DNA of 64,000 nucleotides from Microtetraspora glauca (GTDB taxonomy: Bacteria > Actinomycetota > Actinomycetes > Streptomycetales > Streptomycetaceae). The notes below the pieces were generated by a model. The model was not told the origin of the DNA, searched no databases, and saw nothing but the letters and a program-made list of their open reading frames with translations. Within the stretch, counting starts at the first letter, position 1. Every line of letters begins with the position of its first letter. Below are positions 24,447-32,853 of the stretch, in pieces. The DNA lies in contig JOFO01000020.1 in assembly GCA_000721275.1 (NCBI GenBank), positions 1 through 64,000 of the forward strand, read 5' to 3'. The position numbers and the translations under genes are program-made.

Positions 24447-25906
24447 CCACCACCGGCACCACCACCGAAAACCCCGGCGGAGAAGCGCTGTTCGGGCCCG
24501 GCTCCCGCTTCGACGACTTCTTCGACGACCCGCGGTGGGCCCTCGCCATGATCCGCGCCACCGTGCTGGAGGCCGCCCACCCGCAGATCGGCGCCGCCCT
24601 CATCGACAATTCCACCTTCGTCGCCCACCCGTGGCGCCGGCTGCGGAACACCTTCCTCAGCATGCGGCGGATGTTCGGCGCCGACCCCGGGGCCCGGGAG
24701 CGGGAGGCCGCCCGGCTCAACCGGCTGCACGCCCGCATGAGCGGCAGCGACACCCGCGGACGCCCGTACGACGCCATGGACCCGGAGACCCGCGCCTGGG
24801 TGGTGGCGACCCTCTTCGAGAGCGCCGTCACCATGTGCCGCATGAGCGGCCGTCCGCTCCACCCCGAGGCGATGGAGCAGATGTACGCCGAGTACCGCGC
24901 CTTCCTCGCCGCCCTCGACGGCGACGCCCGCCACCTGCCCGCCGAACTCCGCGACTTCTGGCCGTACTTCGACCGGGTCGTCGAGGAGCAGCTGGAGAAC
25001 ACCGAGGCGGCCCGGGTCATCCTCTACCGCCTCTTCGACCAGCTGCCCGCGCCCGCGCTGCTCGACGGCGTGCCGACGCTGTGGGCGGCGGGCCGGGCCG
25101 TCGTCGGACCCGTCATGGGCGCCCTCACGATCGCCTCGCTCCCGGAGCCCTTCCGCCGCCGCGCCGGCCTCCCGGAGATGCCCGGCGTGCAGACCCTGAT
25201 GCAGGGCGCGTACGTCGCCGCGGGGCTGGCCCGGCACCTCCCCGGGGACCTCTTCCGCGCCGAGGCGATCATCGACCTGCTCTCCCTGGCGCCCGGCAGC
25301 GACGACCCCCGCGCCCGCACCGTCGAGGCCCTGCGCGCCCGGATGCAGCGCGCGGCGGCCCTGCTCCGCCTGATCACCCCGCTGGTGCCGGACCCGGACC
25401 CGGCCCCGGCGGCGGCCCGGGGGGACCGGACCCGCGGCGCCGAGGAGTTCTTCCGCCAGGTCCTCGACCAGACCGGCGACGGCCACCTCGACTGGCCCGA
25501 CCTCGCCGCCATGGCCCGCGAGCTCTCCACCCGCCTCGACCTGGACGAGCCCGAGGAGACCCGGCTCTACGACGCCTTCGCGGCCTGGTGGCGCGAACTC
25601 CAGGCCGCCCTCGACACGGACGGCGACGGACGGGTCAGCGCCGCCGAGTACGCCGCCGCCGTCCCCTCCCTCGCCGGGCCCGCGCTCATCCGCGTCGCCG
25701 AGGTCCTCTTCGACGCCACCGACAAGGACGGCGACGGCACCCTCGACGCGGACGAGTACCGGGCCCTCTTCCGCACCGCCTTCCACCGCGACCTCGCCAC
25801 CGAGGACGGCCGCTGCACCCGCGGCGCCTTCGTCGGCGACTTCCTCTCCTTCATGTCCGCCCGCCGCTCCGGCAGCCCCTACGACCCCCTCCTCGCCGAC
25901 GCCTGA
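24443..25906 (+). CDS. DUF2236 (MpaB/Lcp-like) oxygenase-type protein fused to EF-hands
   Basis: 487 aa. Residues about 20-270 match DUF2236, the family of latex-clearing protein Lcp and MpaB (heme-dependent cleavage of polyprenyl chains in characterised members). Residues 335-470 hold three good EF-hand Ca2+ loops (342-353, 391-402 and 427-438) and a degenerate fourth near 450. A conserved WVHAT His position is Val121 here, while the paralogue at 39480 keeps His. No signal peptide is seen. Coupling to a cis-prenyltransferase suggests that its substrate is a cis-polyprenyl product and that Ca2+ tunes it. That is inference. Confidence 0.82.
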   Translation: MTTTGTTTENPGGEALFGPGSRFDDFFDDPRWALAMIRATVLEAAHPQIGAALIDNSTFVAHPWRRLRNTFLSMRRMFGADPGAREREAARLNRLHARMSGSDTRGRPYDAMDPETRAWVVATLFESAVTMCRMSGRPLHPEAMEQMYAEYRAFLAALDGDARHLPAELRDFWPYFDRVVEEQLENTEAARVILYRLFDQLPAPALLDGVPTLWAAGRAVVGPVMGALTIASLPEPFRRRAGLPEMPGVQTLMQGAYVAAGLARHLPGDLFRAEAIIDLLSLAPGSDDPRARTVEALRARMQRAAALLRLITPLVPDPDPAPAAARGDRTRGAEEFFRQVLDQTGDGHLDWPDLAAMARELSTRLDLDEPEETRLYDAFAAWWRELQAALDTDGDGRVSAAEYAAAVPSLAGPALIRVAEVLFDATDKDGDGTLDADEYRALFRTAFHRDLATEDGRCTRGAFVGDFLSFMSARRSGSPYDPLLADA

Positions 25907-25919
25907 CCGGCCGCCGCCG

Positions 25920-25925
25920 TAGGGT
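25920..25925 (+). promoter_or_regulatory. -10 element, probable leaderless start of endonuclease V
   Basis: TAGGGT ends 7 bases before the ATG at 25933. The gap from the preceding stop is only 26 bases, so it also lies at the end of the DUF2236 operon. Confidence 0.45.
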
Positions 25926-25932
25926 GGCGCGC

Positions 25933-26685
25933 ATGGGGATCATCGGGGTTCCGGCGGACTGGCCCGCCGACGAAGAGACGGCACGGGACGTCCAGCGCGC
26001 GCTGCGGGAGCGGCTCGTGCTGGACGAGGACGGCCCGGCGCCCGGCGACGGCCACGTCACCGGGCTCGACGTGGCCTACGACGACGAGCGCGACCTCGTC
26101 GCCGCCGCCGCGGTGGTGCTGGACGCCCGGACCCTGGAGGTCGTCGAGGAGGCGACCGCCGTCGGCCGGGTCTCCTTCCCGTACGTCCCCGGGCTCCTCG
26201 CCTTCCGCGAGATCCCCACCGTGCTCGCCGCCCTCGGCAGGCTCGGCGCCGACCCGGGCCTCCTCGTCTGCGACGGCTACGGCCTCGCCCACCCGCGCCG
26301 CTTCGGGCTCGCCGCCCACCTCGGCGTCCTCACCGGCCGGCCGGCGATCGGCGTCGCCAAGAACCCGTTCGCCTTCACCCACGAGCGGCCCGGCCCGGAG
26401 CGCGGCGACTCCGCGCCGCTGCTCGCCGACGGCGAGGAGGTCGGGCGGGCGCTGCGCACCCGGCCCGGGGTCAAGCCCGTCTTCGTCTCCGTCGGCCACC
26501 GGATCTCCCTCGGCAACGCCTGCGCCCACACCCTCGCCCTCACCCCGCGCTACCGGCTCCCCGAGACCACCCGGCACGCCGACGCGCTCTGCCGGCGCGC
26601 CCTCGCTGCGGCGACGGCCGGACACCACCCGGACACCGGCACCGCCCGGGTACCCGGCACCGCCCCGGTACCCGGAACCGTCTGA
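25933..26685 (+). CDS. nfi: endonuclease V
   Basis: 250 aa. It cuts DNA or RNA one base 3' of deoxyinosine/inosine, starting repair of deaminated adenine. The family motifs GLDVAYDD (catalytic Asp), VSFPYVPGLLAFREIP and LLVCDGYGLAHPRRFG with its second Asp, and IGVAKNPF are all present. The C-terminus has a short, repeat-like GTARVPGTAPVPGTV tail encoded by near-identical GGTACCCGG units that does not belong to the family core. The -10-like TAGGGT just before the start suggests a leaderless transcript. Confidence 0.93.
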   Translation: MGIIGVPADWPADEETARDVQRALRERLVLDEDGPAPGDGHVTGLDVAYDDERDLVAAAAVVLDARTLEVVEEATAVGRVSFPYVPGLLAFREIPTVLAALGRLGADPGLLVCDGYGLAHPRRFGLAAHLGVLTGRPAIGVAKNPFAFTHERPGPERGDSAPLLADGEEVGRALRTRPGVKPVFVSVGHRISLGNACAHTLALTPRYRLPETTRHADALCRRALAAATAGHHPDTGTARVPGTAPVPGTV

Positions 26686-26687
26686 GT

Positions 26688-26699
26688 ATCCGTACGGAT
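26688..26699. promoter_or_regulatory. perfect 12-bp palindrome
   Basis: ATCCGTACGGAT is a perfect palindrome between the endonuclease V stop and the small membrane-protein gene. It could be an operator for the downstream pair. Confidence 0.4.
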
Positions 26700-26704
26700 G
26701 CCCG

Positions 26705-26727
26705 TTGTCAGACCCCCACGGCACAGT
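26705..26727 (+). promoter_or_regulatory. possible DNA-damage (RecA-NDp/PafBC-type) promoter
   Basis: TTGTCAG starts at 26705 and CACAGT lies at 26722-26727. Counting an 11-base upstream element, 6 bases separate the two, which resembles the actinobacterial RecA-NDp consensus (TTGTCAGTGGC-N6-TAGGGT). CACAGT ends 7 bases before the ATG at 26735. Confidence 0.4.
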
Positions 26728-26734
26728 GGGCGCC

Positions 26735-26872
26735 ATGACAACCCCCGTCACGCATCCCCGCCGTCGTGCCTCCGGCCGCGCGCTGCCCGTCGTCCTCGCC
26801 GTCGCCGCGCTCTCCGCGTTCGCCTGGACCTGCGCCATCCTGTACGTGCTCGCCGACTGGACCACCGGATGA
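26735..26872 (+). CDS. 45-aa small membrane protein
   Basis: A basic head (THPRRRASGR) is followed by one transmembrane helix (about residues 17-40) that contains a single Cys and ends with DWTTG. The TGA overlaps the ATG of the VOC gene (ATGA at 26869), so the two are translationally coupled. The codon bias is normal for the window. It has no recognisable family. The start has a possible damage-type promoter and no ribosome binding site, suggesting a leaderless mRNA. Confidence 0.6.
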   Translation: MTTPVTHPRRRASGRALPVVLAVAALSAFAWTCAILYVLADWTTG

Positions 26873-27255
26873 CCGGGCGGCTGCGGTGCGTCGTGCTCGA
26901 CTGCCCCGACTCCCGTGAACTCGCCGGGTTCTACCGGGAGATGCTCGGCGGCGAGATCGCCGCGCCCGACCCGGGGCTCGCCGTCGGCGCCGGCTCCGCC
27001 GTGCTGCGCGACGCGCACGGACCGGTCCTCGCCTTCCAGGACGTCGCCGACCACCGGCCGCCCGTCTGGGGCGCCCCCGAGCAGCAGTTCCTGCTCGACG
27101 TCCGGGTCCCGGACCCGGCCGCCGCCCACGAGCGGGTGCTCGCCCTCGGGGCCGTACCCCTCGGCGAGGGCGGCGGGGACGGGGACGGCGCCCGGCCGCT
27201 GTGGCGGGTCTACGCGGACCCGGCCGGGCACCCGTTCCGGCTCATGGGCGACTGA
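26869..27255 (+). CDS. VOC-superfamily (glyoxalase-like) protein
   Basis: 128 aa. Paired beta-alpha-beta-beta-beta modules are recognisable from VVLDCPDSRELAGFYREMLG at the start and WRVYADPAGHPFRLM at the end, the metal-binding End of the VOC fold. Members are dioxygenases, glyoxalases or binding-type resistance proteins, and the exact function is unknown. Its start lies inside the stop region of the small membrane-protein gene. Confidence 0.85.
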   Translation: MTGRLRCVVLDCPDSRELAGFYREMLGGEIAAPDPGLAVGAGSAVLRDAHGPVLAFQDVADHRPPVWGAPEQQFLLDVRVPDPAAAHERVLALGAVPLGEGGGDGDGARPLWRVYADPAGHPFRLMGD

Positions 27256-27349
27256 GCCCGGCACCTCCCCGCCGGCCCCGCCCCGCAGCCCGTCCCGGAC
27301 CGTGCCCGCACCGGATTGGACCGGGGCGCGCCCGGGGAAAGAAGACGGG

Positions 27350-27781
27350 ATGGAGCTGAACACCACACCCCGACGCCTCGTCTCCTCCGGCTCCCCGCTG
27401 GAGCCGCAGATCGGCTTCTCCCGCGCGGTACGGCACGGCCCGTACGTCTCCGTGGCCGGCACCGCGCCGATCGCGCCCGACGGCACCACCACCGCGCCCG
27501 GCGACGTCTACGCCCAGACCGTGCGCTGTCTCGACATCGCCGAGGCGGCCCTCCGCGAGGCCGGCGCCCGCCTGGAGGACGTCGTCCGCACCCGCGTCCT
27601 GCTCACCGATGCCACCGCCTGGCGCGAGGCGGCCCGCGCGCACGGCGAGCGGTTCGCCGCCGTCCGCCCCGCCTGCACCTTCATGGAGGTGTCCCGCTTC
27701 ATCGACCCGGAGTGGCTGGTCGAGATCGAGGTGGACGCCGTGGTCGTCGACCACAGCGCCCCCGACATGATCGGCTGGTGA
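27350..27781 (+). CDS. RidA-family protein
   Basis: 143 aa. The chorismate mutase-like Rid fold is recognised by FSRAVRHGPYVSVAGTAPI, the QTVRCLDIAEAALREAGARLEDVVRTRV helix and the C-terminal VEIEVDAVV strand. RidA enzymes hydrolyse reactive enamine/imine intermediates. Arg in VVRTRV matches the active-site Arg of deaminase-type members. A 94-base gap separates it from the VOC gene. The ATG at 27350 follows a GAAGACGGG stretch. Confidence 0.87.
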   Translation: MELNTTPRRLVSSGSPLEPQIGFSRAVRHGPYVSVAGTAPIAPDGTTTAPGDVYAQTVRCLDIAEAALREAGARLEDVVRTRVLLTDATAWREAARAHGERFAAVRPACTFMEVSRFIDPEWLVEIEVDAVVVDHSAPDMIGW

Positions 27782-27799
27782 ACCCCGCGCCGGGACGGC

Positions 27800-29005
27800 T
27801 CAGTCCTGGTGGGCCACCCGGAAGCGGAGGCCCGCGGCCCGCAGCCGGGCGATGAGCGCGTCGCCCATCGCCACCGCCGTCGTGACCTGGCCCGCCGTCT
27901 CCGGCAGCGGGTCCAGGGCCAGGCAGAGCGCCGACTCGGCGAGCATCTTCGCCGTCTCGTCGTAGCCCGGGTCGCCGCCCGACACCTCGGTGAGGACCCG
28001 CCGCCCGCCGCCCTCGCCGACGAAGCGGACCGTGAACCAGCTGCGGGCGCGCCGCTCGGCGGACGGGCCCGAGCCCGCTGCGTACCGGTCCATGAGCCAC
28101 CGGCGCACCGGCGGCAGCTGGGCCGCGGCGACGGTCGCGCCGAGCGCCGCCGTGCCGCCGAGCGCCATCGGGAGGGTCTTCACCGAGGCGTAGTGGCGGT
28201 AGCGGAAGTCGGGGCCGTACCGGTCGAGCGCGGCGGCCGAGCGGGCCACCACCCGCGGGTCCAGCGTCGGCAGCGGCAGCGCCCAGGTGCCCGTCTCGGG
28301 GCTGAACCGGGGGGTGCCCAGCGGCGCCCGGGCCCGCCGGCCCACCAGCCGGGGCGCGTGCATCCGGCGCTCGCGGGCGGCCCGCAGGATCTCCGGGCCG
28401 CGTCCGAAGGCGGTGAGCGCGGAGGCGAAGGTGCCGCCGGAGAAGGCGGCGCCGGCCCGCACGTAGCCGTCGACGCGCAGCGGTACGCCCTCCGGCAGCC
28501 GCTGCACGGTGAAGAGCACGCCGAGGTCGTGCGGGATCGAGTCGAAGCCGCAGGCGTGCACCAGCCGGGCGCCGGTCTCCCGGGCGCGGGCGTCGTGGCG
28601 GACGTACACGCGGTCCACGAACTCGGCCTCGCCGGTGAGGTCGAGGTAGTCGGTGCCGGCCTCGGCGCAGGCGGCGACCAGGCCGTCGCCGTACCGCACG
28701 TAGGGACCGACGGTGGAGGCGACCACCCGGGCCGACTCCGCGAGCGCGCGCAGCGCGACGGGGTCGCCGGAGTCGGCGACGAGCAGCGGGAGCCCCGCGA
28801 GGTCCGGCCGGCCGGCGGCGAGCCGGTCCCGCAGCGCCGCCAGCCGGTCCCGGGAGCGCCCGGCGAGGGCCCAGCGGCACCCGGCGGGCGCGTGCGCGGC
28901 CAGGTACTCCGCGGTGAGCTCGCCGACGAACCCGGTCGCGCCGAACAGGACCACGTCGTACGGCCGTCCGGCGCGGTCCCGTCCCGCGTCCGTCCCAGTC
29001 TCCAT
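27800..29005 (-). CDS. saccharopine dehydrogenase-like oxidoreductase
   Basis: 401 aa. The N-terminal Rossmann motif VVLFGATGFVGEL and TVGPYVRYGDGLVAACAEAGTDYLDLTGEA match saccharopine dehydrogenase-like/trans-acting enoyl reductase proteins, which are NAD(P)-linked and, in mycobacteria, act in lipid biosynthesis. The substrate cannot be deduced. It is divergent from the beta-oxidation operon and shares its 230-base regulatory region. The gene overlaps nothing. Confidence 0.87.
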   Translation of the reverse strand: METGTDAGRDRAGRPYDVVLFGATGFVGELTAEYLAAHAPAGCRWALAGRSRDRLAALRDRLAAGRPDLAGLPLLVADSGDPVALRALAESARVVASTVGPYVRYGDGLVAACAEAGTDYLDLTGEAEFVDRVYVRHDARARETGARLVHACGFDSIPHDLGVLFTVQRLPEGVPLRVDGYVRAGAAFSGGTFASALTAFGRGPEILRAARERRMHAPRLVGRRARAPLGTPRFSPETGTWALPLPTLDPRVVARSAAALDRYGPDFRYRHYASVKTLPMALGGTAALGATVAAAQLPPVRRWLMDRYAAGSGPSAERRARSWFTVRFVGEGGGRRVLTEVSGGDPGYDETAKMLAESALCLALDPLPETAGQVTTAVAMGDALIARLRAAGLRFRVAHQD

Positions 29006-29140
29006 CGAGCCCCCACTCCGTCGTCATCGGGTCGCGCCGCGCGCCGCCGCCGTTCACCGGCCGGCGCGGCGCGCCGCCGGCGCCTCATGTCGCGGCGCCG
29101 TCGGCGGAGGATAGCGGACCCGCCCGGCCCGGCGAATTTC

Positions 29141-29221
29141 CAAGCGCTTGCTCGGCCCGGGGGCTTGTGCCGAGTGGAACACGTTCCTAGCATCTCCGGT
29201 GTTACATCATTGGTGTCACAC
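29141..29221. promoter_or_regulatory. operator region of the beta-oxidation operon
   Basis: Three palindromes lie in a row: CAAGCGCTTG (29141-29150, perfect), GGAAC/GTTCC (29176-29180/29183-29187, perfect arms) and GTGTTACA/TGTCACAC (29199-29206/29214-29221, 7 of 8 pairs). They occupy the shared upstream region of the oxidoreductase gene and the CoA-transferase gene and are candidates for a lipid-responsive repressor. Confidence 0.5.
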
Positions 29222-29235
29222 ACTCTGGGGGCGCG

Positions 29236-30402
29236 ATGGGCACGACGCAGACCGAGCGGACCGGCCCGCTCGCCGGCCTCCGGGTCGTGGAACTGGCCGG
29301 CATCGGCCCCGGCCCGTTCGCTGCCATGCTCCTCGCCGACCTCGGTGCCGACGTCGTCCGCGTCGACCGCCCCGGCGGCGCCGGCCTCGGCGTCGACCCC
29401 GCGAAGGACCTCACCAACCGCAACAAGCGCTCGGTGATCGTCGACCTCCGGCTCCCCGAAGGCCCCGGCACCGTCCTCGACCTGGTCGCCCGCGCCGACG
29501 TGCTGATCGAGGGCTACCGCCCCGGCGTCGCCGAACGCCTCGGCGTCGGCCCCGACGCCTGCCTCGCCCGCAACCCCCGGCTCGTCTACGGCCGGATGAC
29601 CGGCTGGGGCCAGGACGGCCCGCTCGCCCCCACCGCCGGACACGACATCGGCTACATCGCCCTCACCGGCGCCCTCGGCATGATCGGCCCCGACCCGGAC
29701 GGCCCCCCGGTCGTCCCCGCCAACCTGGTCGGCGACTACGCCGGCGGCTCCCTCTACCTCGTCGTCGGCGTCCTCGCCGCCCTCCAGCACGCCCGCGCCC
29801 ACGGCGAGGGCCAGGTCGTCGACGCCGCCATCGTGGACGGCACCGCCCACCTCACCACCATGATCCACGCCATGCTCGCGGCCGGCGGCTGGCAGGACCG
29901 CCGCGGGTCCAACCTGCTCGACGGCGGCTGCCCCTTCTACGGCGTGTACGCGACCTCCGACGGCGGCCACATGGCCGTCGGCGCCCTGGAGCAGCGCTTC
30001 TACGACGAGTTCGCCCGCCTCCTCGGCCTCGGCGACGCCCTGGAACTGCGCGGCGACCTCGCCCGCTGGCCCGAGCTGCGGGAGGCCGTCGCCGCCCGCT
30101 TCCTGACCCGCACCCGGGCCCAGTGGACCGAGGTCTTCGAGGGCACCGACGCCTGCGTCGCCCCCGTCCTCTCGCTCCGCGAGGCCCCCGCGCACCCGCA
30201 CCTCGCCGCCCGCGGCACCTTCACCGACCACGGCGGCCTGGTCCAGCCGGCGCCCGCACCCCGCTTCTCCGCCACCCCCGGCACCCTCCGTACCGGCCCC
30301 GCCCTGCCCGGCGCCGACGCCGCGTCCGTCGCCCGCGACTGGGCCGTCCCCGCCCTGCGCCCCCAGGACGCCCCGCACACCCAGGAGTCGAAGACCGCAT
30401 GA
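29236..30402 (+). CDS. CaiB/BaiF family CoA enzyme, alpha-methylacyl-CoA racemase-like
   Basis: 388 aa. The catalytic pair of alpha-methylacyl-CoA racemases is visible: His136 in GHDIGY and Asp167 in GDYAGG. The N-terminal [30 protein letters not shown] is the family signature. It would epimerise (2R)-methylacyl-CoA so that branched chains can enter beta-oxidation. It is the first gene of the operon. Its stop overlaps the ATG of the dehydrogenase (ATGA at 30399). Confidence 0.9.
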   Translation: MGTTQTERTGPLAGLRVVELAGIGPGPFAAMLLADLGADVVRVDRPGGAGLGVDPAKDLTNRNKRSVIVDLRLPEGPGTVLDLVARADVLIEGYRPGVAERLGVGPDACLARNPRLVYGRMTGWGQDGPLAPTAGHDIGYIALTGALGMIGPDPDGPPVVPANLVGDYAGGSLYLVVGVLAALQHARAHGEGQVVDAAIVDGTAHLTTMIHAMLAAGGWQDRRGSNLLDGGCPFYGVYATSDGGHMAVGALEQRFYDEFARLLGLGDALELRGDLARWPELREAVAARFLTRTRAQWTEVFEGTDACVAPVLSLREAPAHPHLAARGTFTDHGGLVQPAPAPRFSATPGTLRTGPALPGADAASVARDWAVPALRPQDAPHTQESKTA

Positions 30403-31550
30403 AGCGCACCCTCTACACCGAGGACCACGAAGCCTTCCGGGCGACCGTCCGCACCTTCCTGGAGAAGGAGGTGCTGCCCCACTACGCGCAGTGGGAGAAG
30501 GACGGCATCGTCTCCCGCGACGCGTGGCGAGCCGCCGGCCGCCAGGGCCTCCTGGGCATCGCCGTCGACGAGGAGTACGGCGGCGGGGGCAACCCCGACT
30601 TCCGGTACGCCTCCGTCCTCGCCGAGGAGTTCACCCGGGCCGCCGCGCCCGGCCTCGCGATCGGCCTGCACAACGACATCATCGGCCCGTACCTCACCAA
30701 GCTCGCCACCGACGAGCAGAAGCGGCGCTGGCTGCCCGGCTTCTGCTCGGGCGAGATCATCACCGCCATCGCGATGACCGAGCCCGGCGCCGGCTCCGAC
30801 CTCCAGGGCATCCGCACCACCGCCGAGGACCGAGGCGACCACTGGGTCCTCAACGGCTCCAAGACCTTCATCTCCAACGGCATCCTCGCCGACCTGGTGA
30901 TCGTCGTCGCGAGGACCACCCCCGAGGGCGGCGCCCACGGCCTGTCCCTGCTCGTGGTGGAGCGCGGCATGGAGGGCTTCGAGCGCGGCCGGAACCTCGA
31001 CAAGATCGGCCAGAAGGCCCAGGACACCGCCGAACTGTTCTTCACCGACGTCCGCGTCCCCAAGGAGAACCTGCTCGGCGAGCTGAACGGCGCCTTCGTG
31101 CACCTGATGACCAACCTGGCGCAGGAGCGGCTGGCCATCGCGGTCGCCGGGATCGCCGGCGCCGAACACCTGCTGGAGCTGACCACCACGTACGTCAAGG
31201 AGCGCGAGGCGTTCGGCCGGCCGCTCGCCCGGCTCCAGCACGTGCGCTTCGAGATCGCGGAGATGGCCACCGAGTGCGCCGTCACCCGCGCCTTCGTCGA
31301 CCGCTGCATCGAGGAGCACGCCGACCCGGCCGGGCTCGGCCTCGATCCCGTCCACGCCTCCATGGCCAAGTGGTGGGCGACCGAGCTCCAGAAGCGCGTC
31401 GCCGACCGCTGTCTGCAACTGCACGGCGGATACGGCTACATGAGCGAATTCCCGGTCGCCCGCGCCTTCACCGACGGCCGCATCCAGACCATCTACGGCG
31501 GCACGACGGAGATCATGAAGGAGATCATCGGCCGCTCCCTCCTCGGCTGA
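30399..31550 (+). CDS. acyl-CoA dehydrogenase, long-chain type
   Basis: 383 aa FAD enzyme. It shows [46 protein letters not shown] and [17 protein letters not shown]. The C-terminal motif reads [13 protein letters not shown]. In short/medium-chain enzymes the catalytic Glu sits at YEGT, whereas the YGGT form is typical of long-chain acyl-CoA dehydrogenases, whose base lies elsewhere. It performs the first step of beta-oxidation. It is translationally coupled to the racemase-like gene. Confidence 0.93.
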   Translation: MKRTLYTEDHEAFRATVRTFLEKEVLPHYAQWEKDGIVSRDAWRAAGRQGLLGIAVDEEYGGGGNPDFRYASVLAEEFTRAAAPGLAIGLHNDIIGPYLTKLATDEQKRRWLPGFCSGEIITAIAMTEPGAGSDLQGIRTTAEDRGDHWVLNGSKTFISNGILADLVIVVARTTPEGGAHGLSLLVVERGMEGFERGRNLDKIGQKAQDTAELFFTDVRVPKENLLGELNGAFVHLMTNLAQERLAIAVAGIAGAEHLLELTTTYVKEREAFGRPLARLQHVRFEIAEMATECAVTRAFVDRCIEEHADPAGLGLDPVHASMAKWWATELQKRVADRCLQLHGGYGYMSEFPVARAFTDGRIQTIYGGTTEIMKEIIGRSLLG

Positions 31551-31594
31551 CCCGCACCCCTCCTGAGCAACCCCTCACCGTTGAAAGGCTTCCC

Positions 31595-32809
<1,215 letters not shown>

Positions 32810-32853
32810 CCCCCTGTCCGCACCCTCACACCGGCCACCGGAGAAGCATCAGC

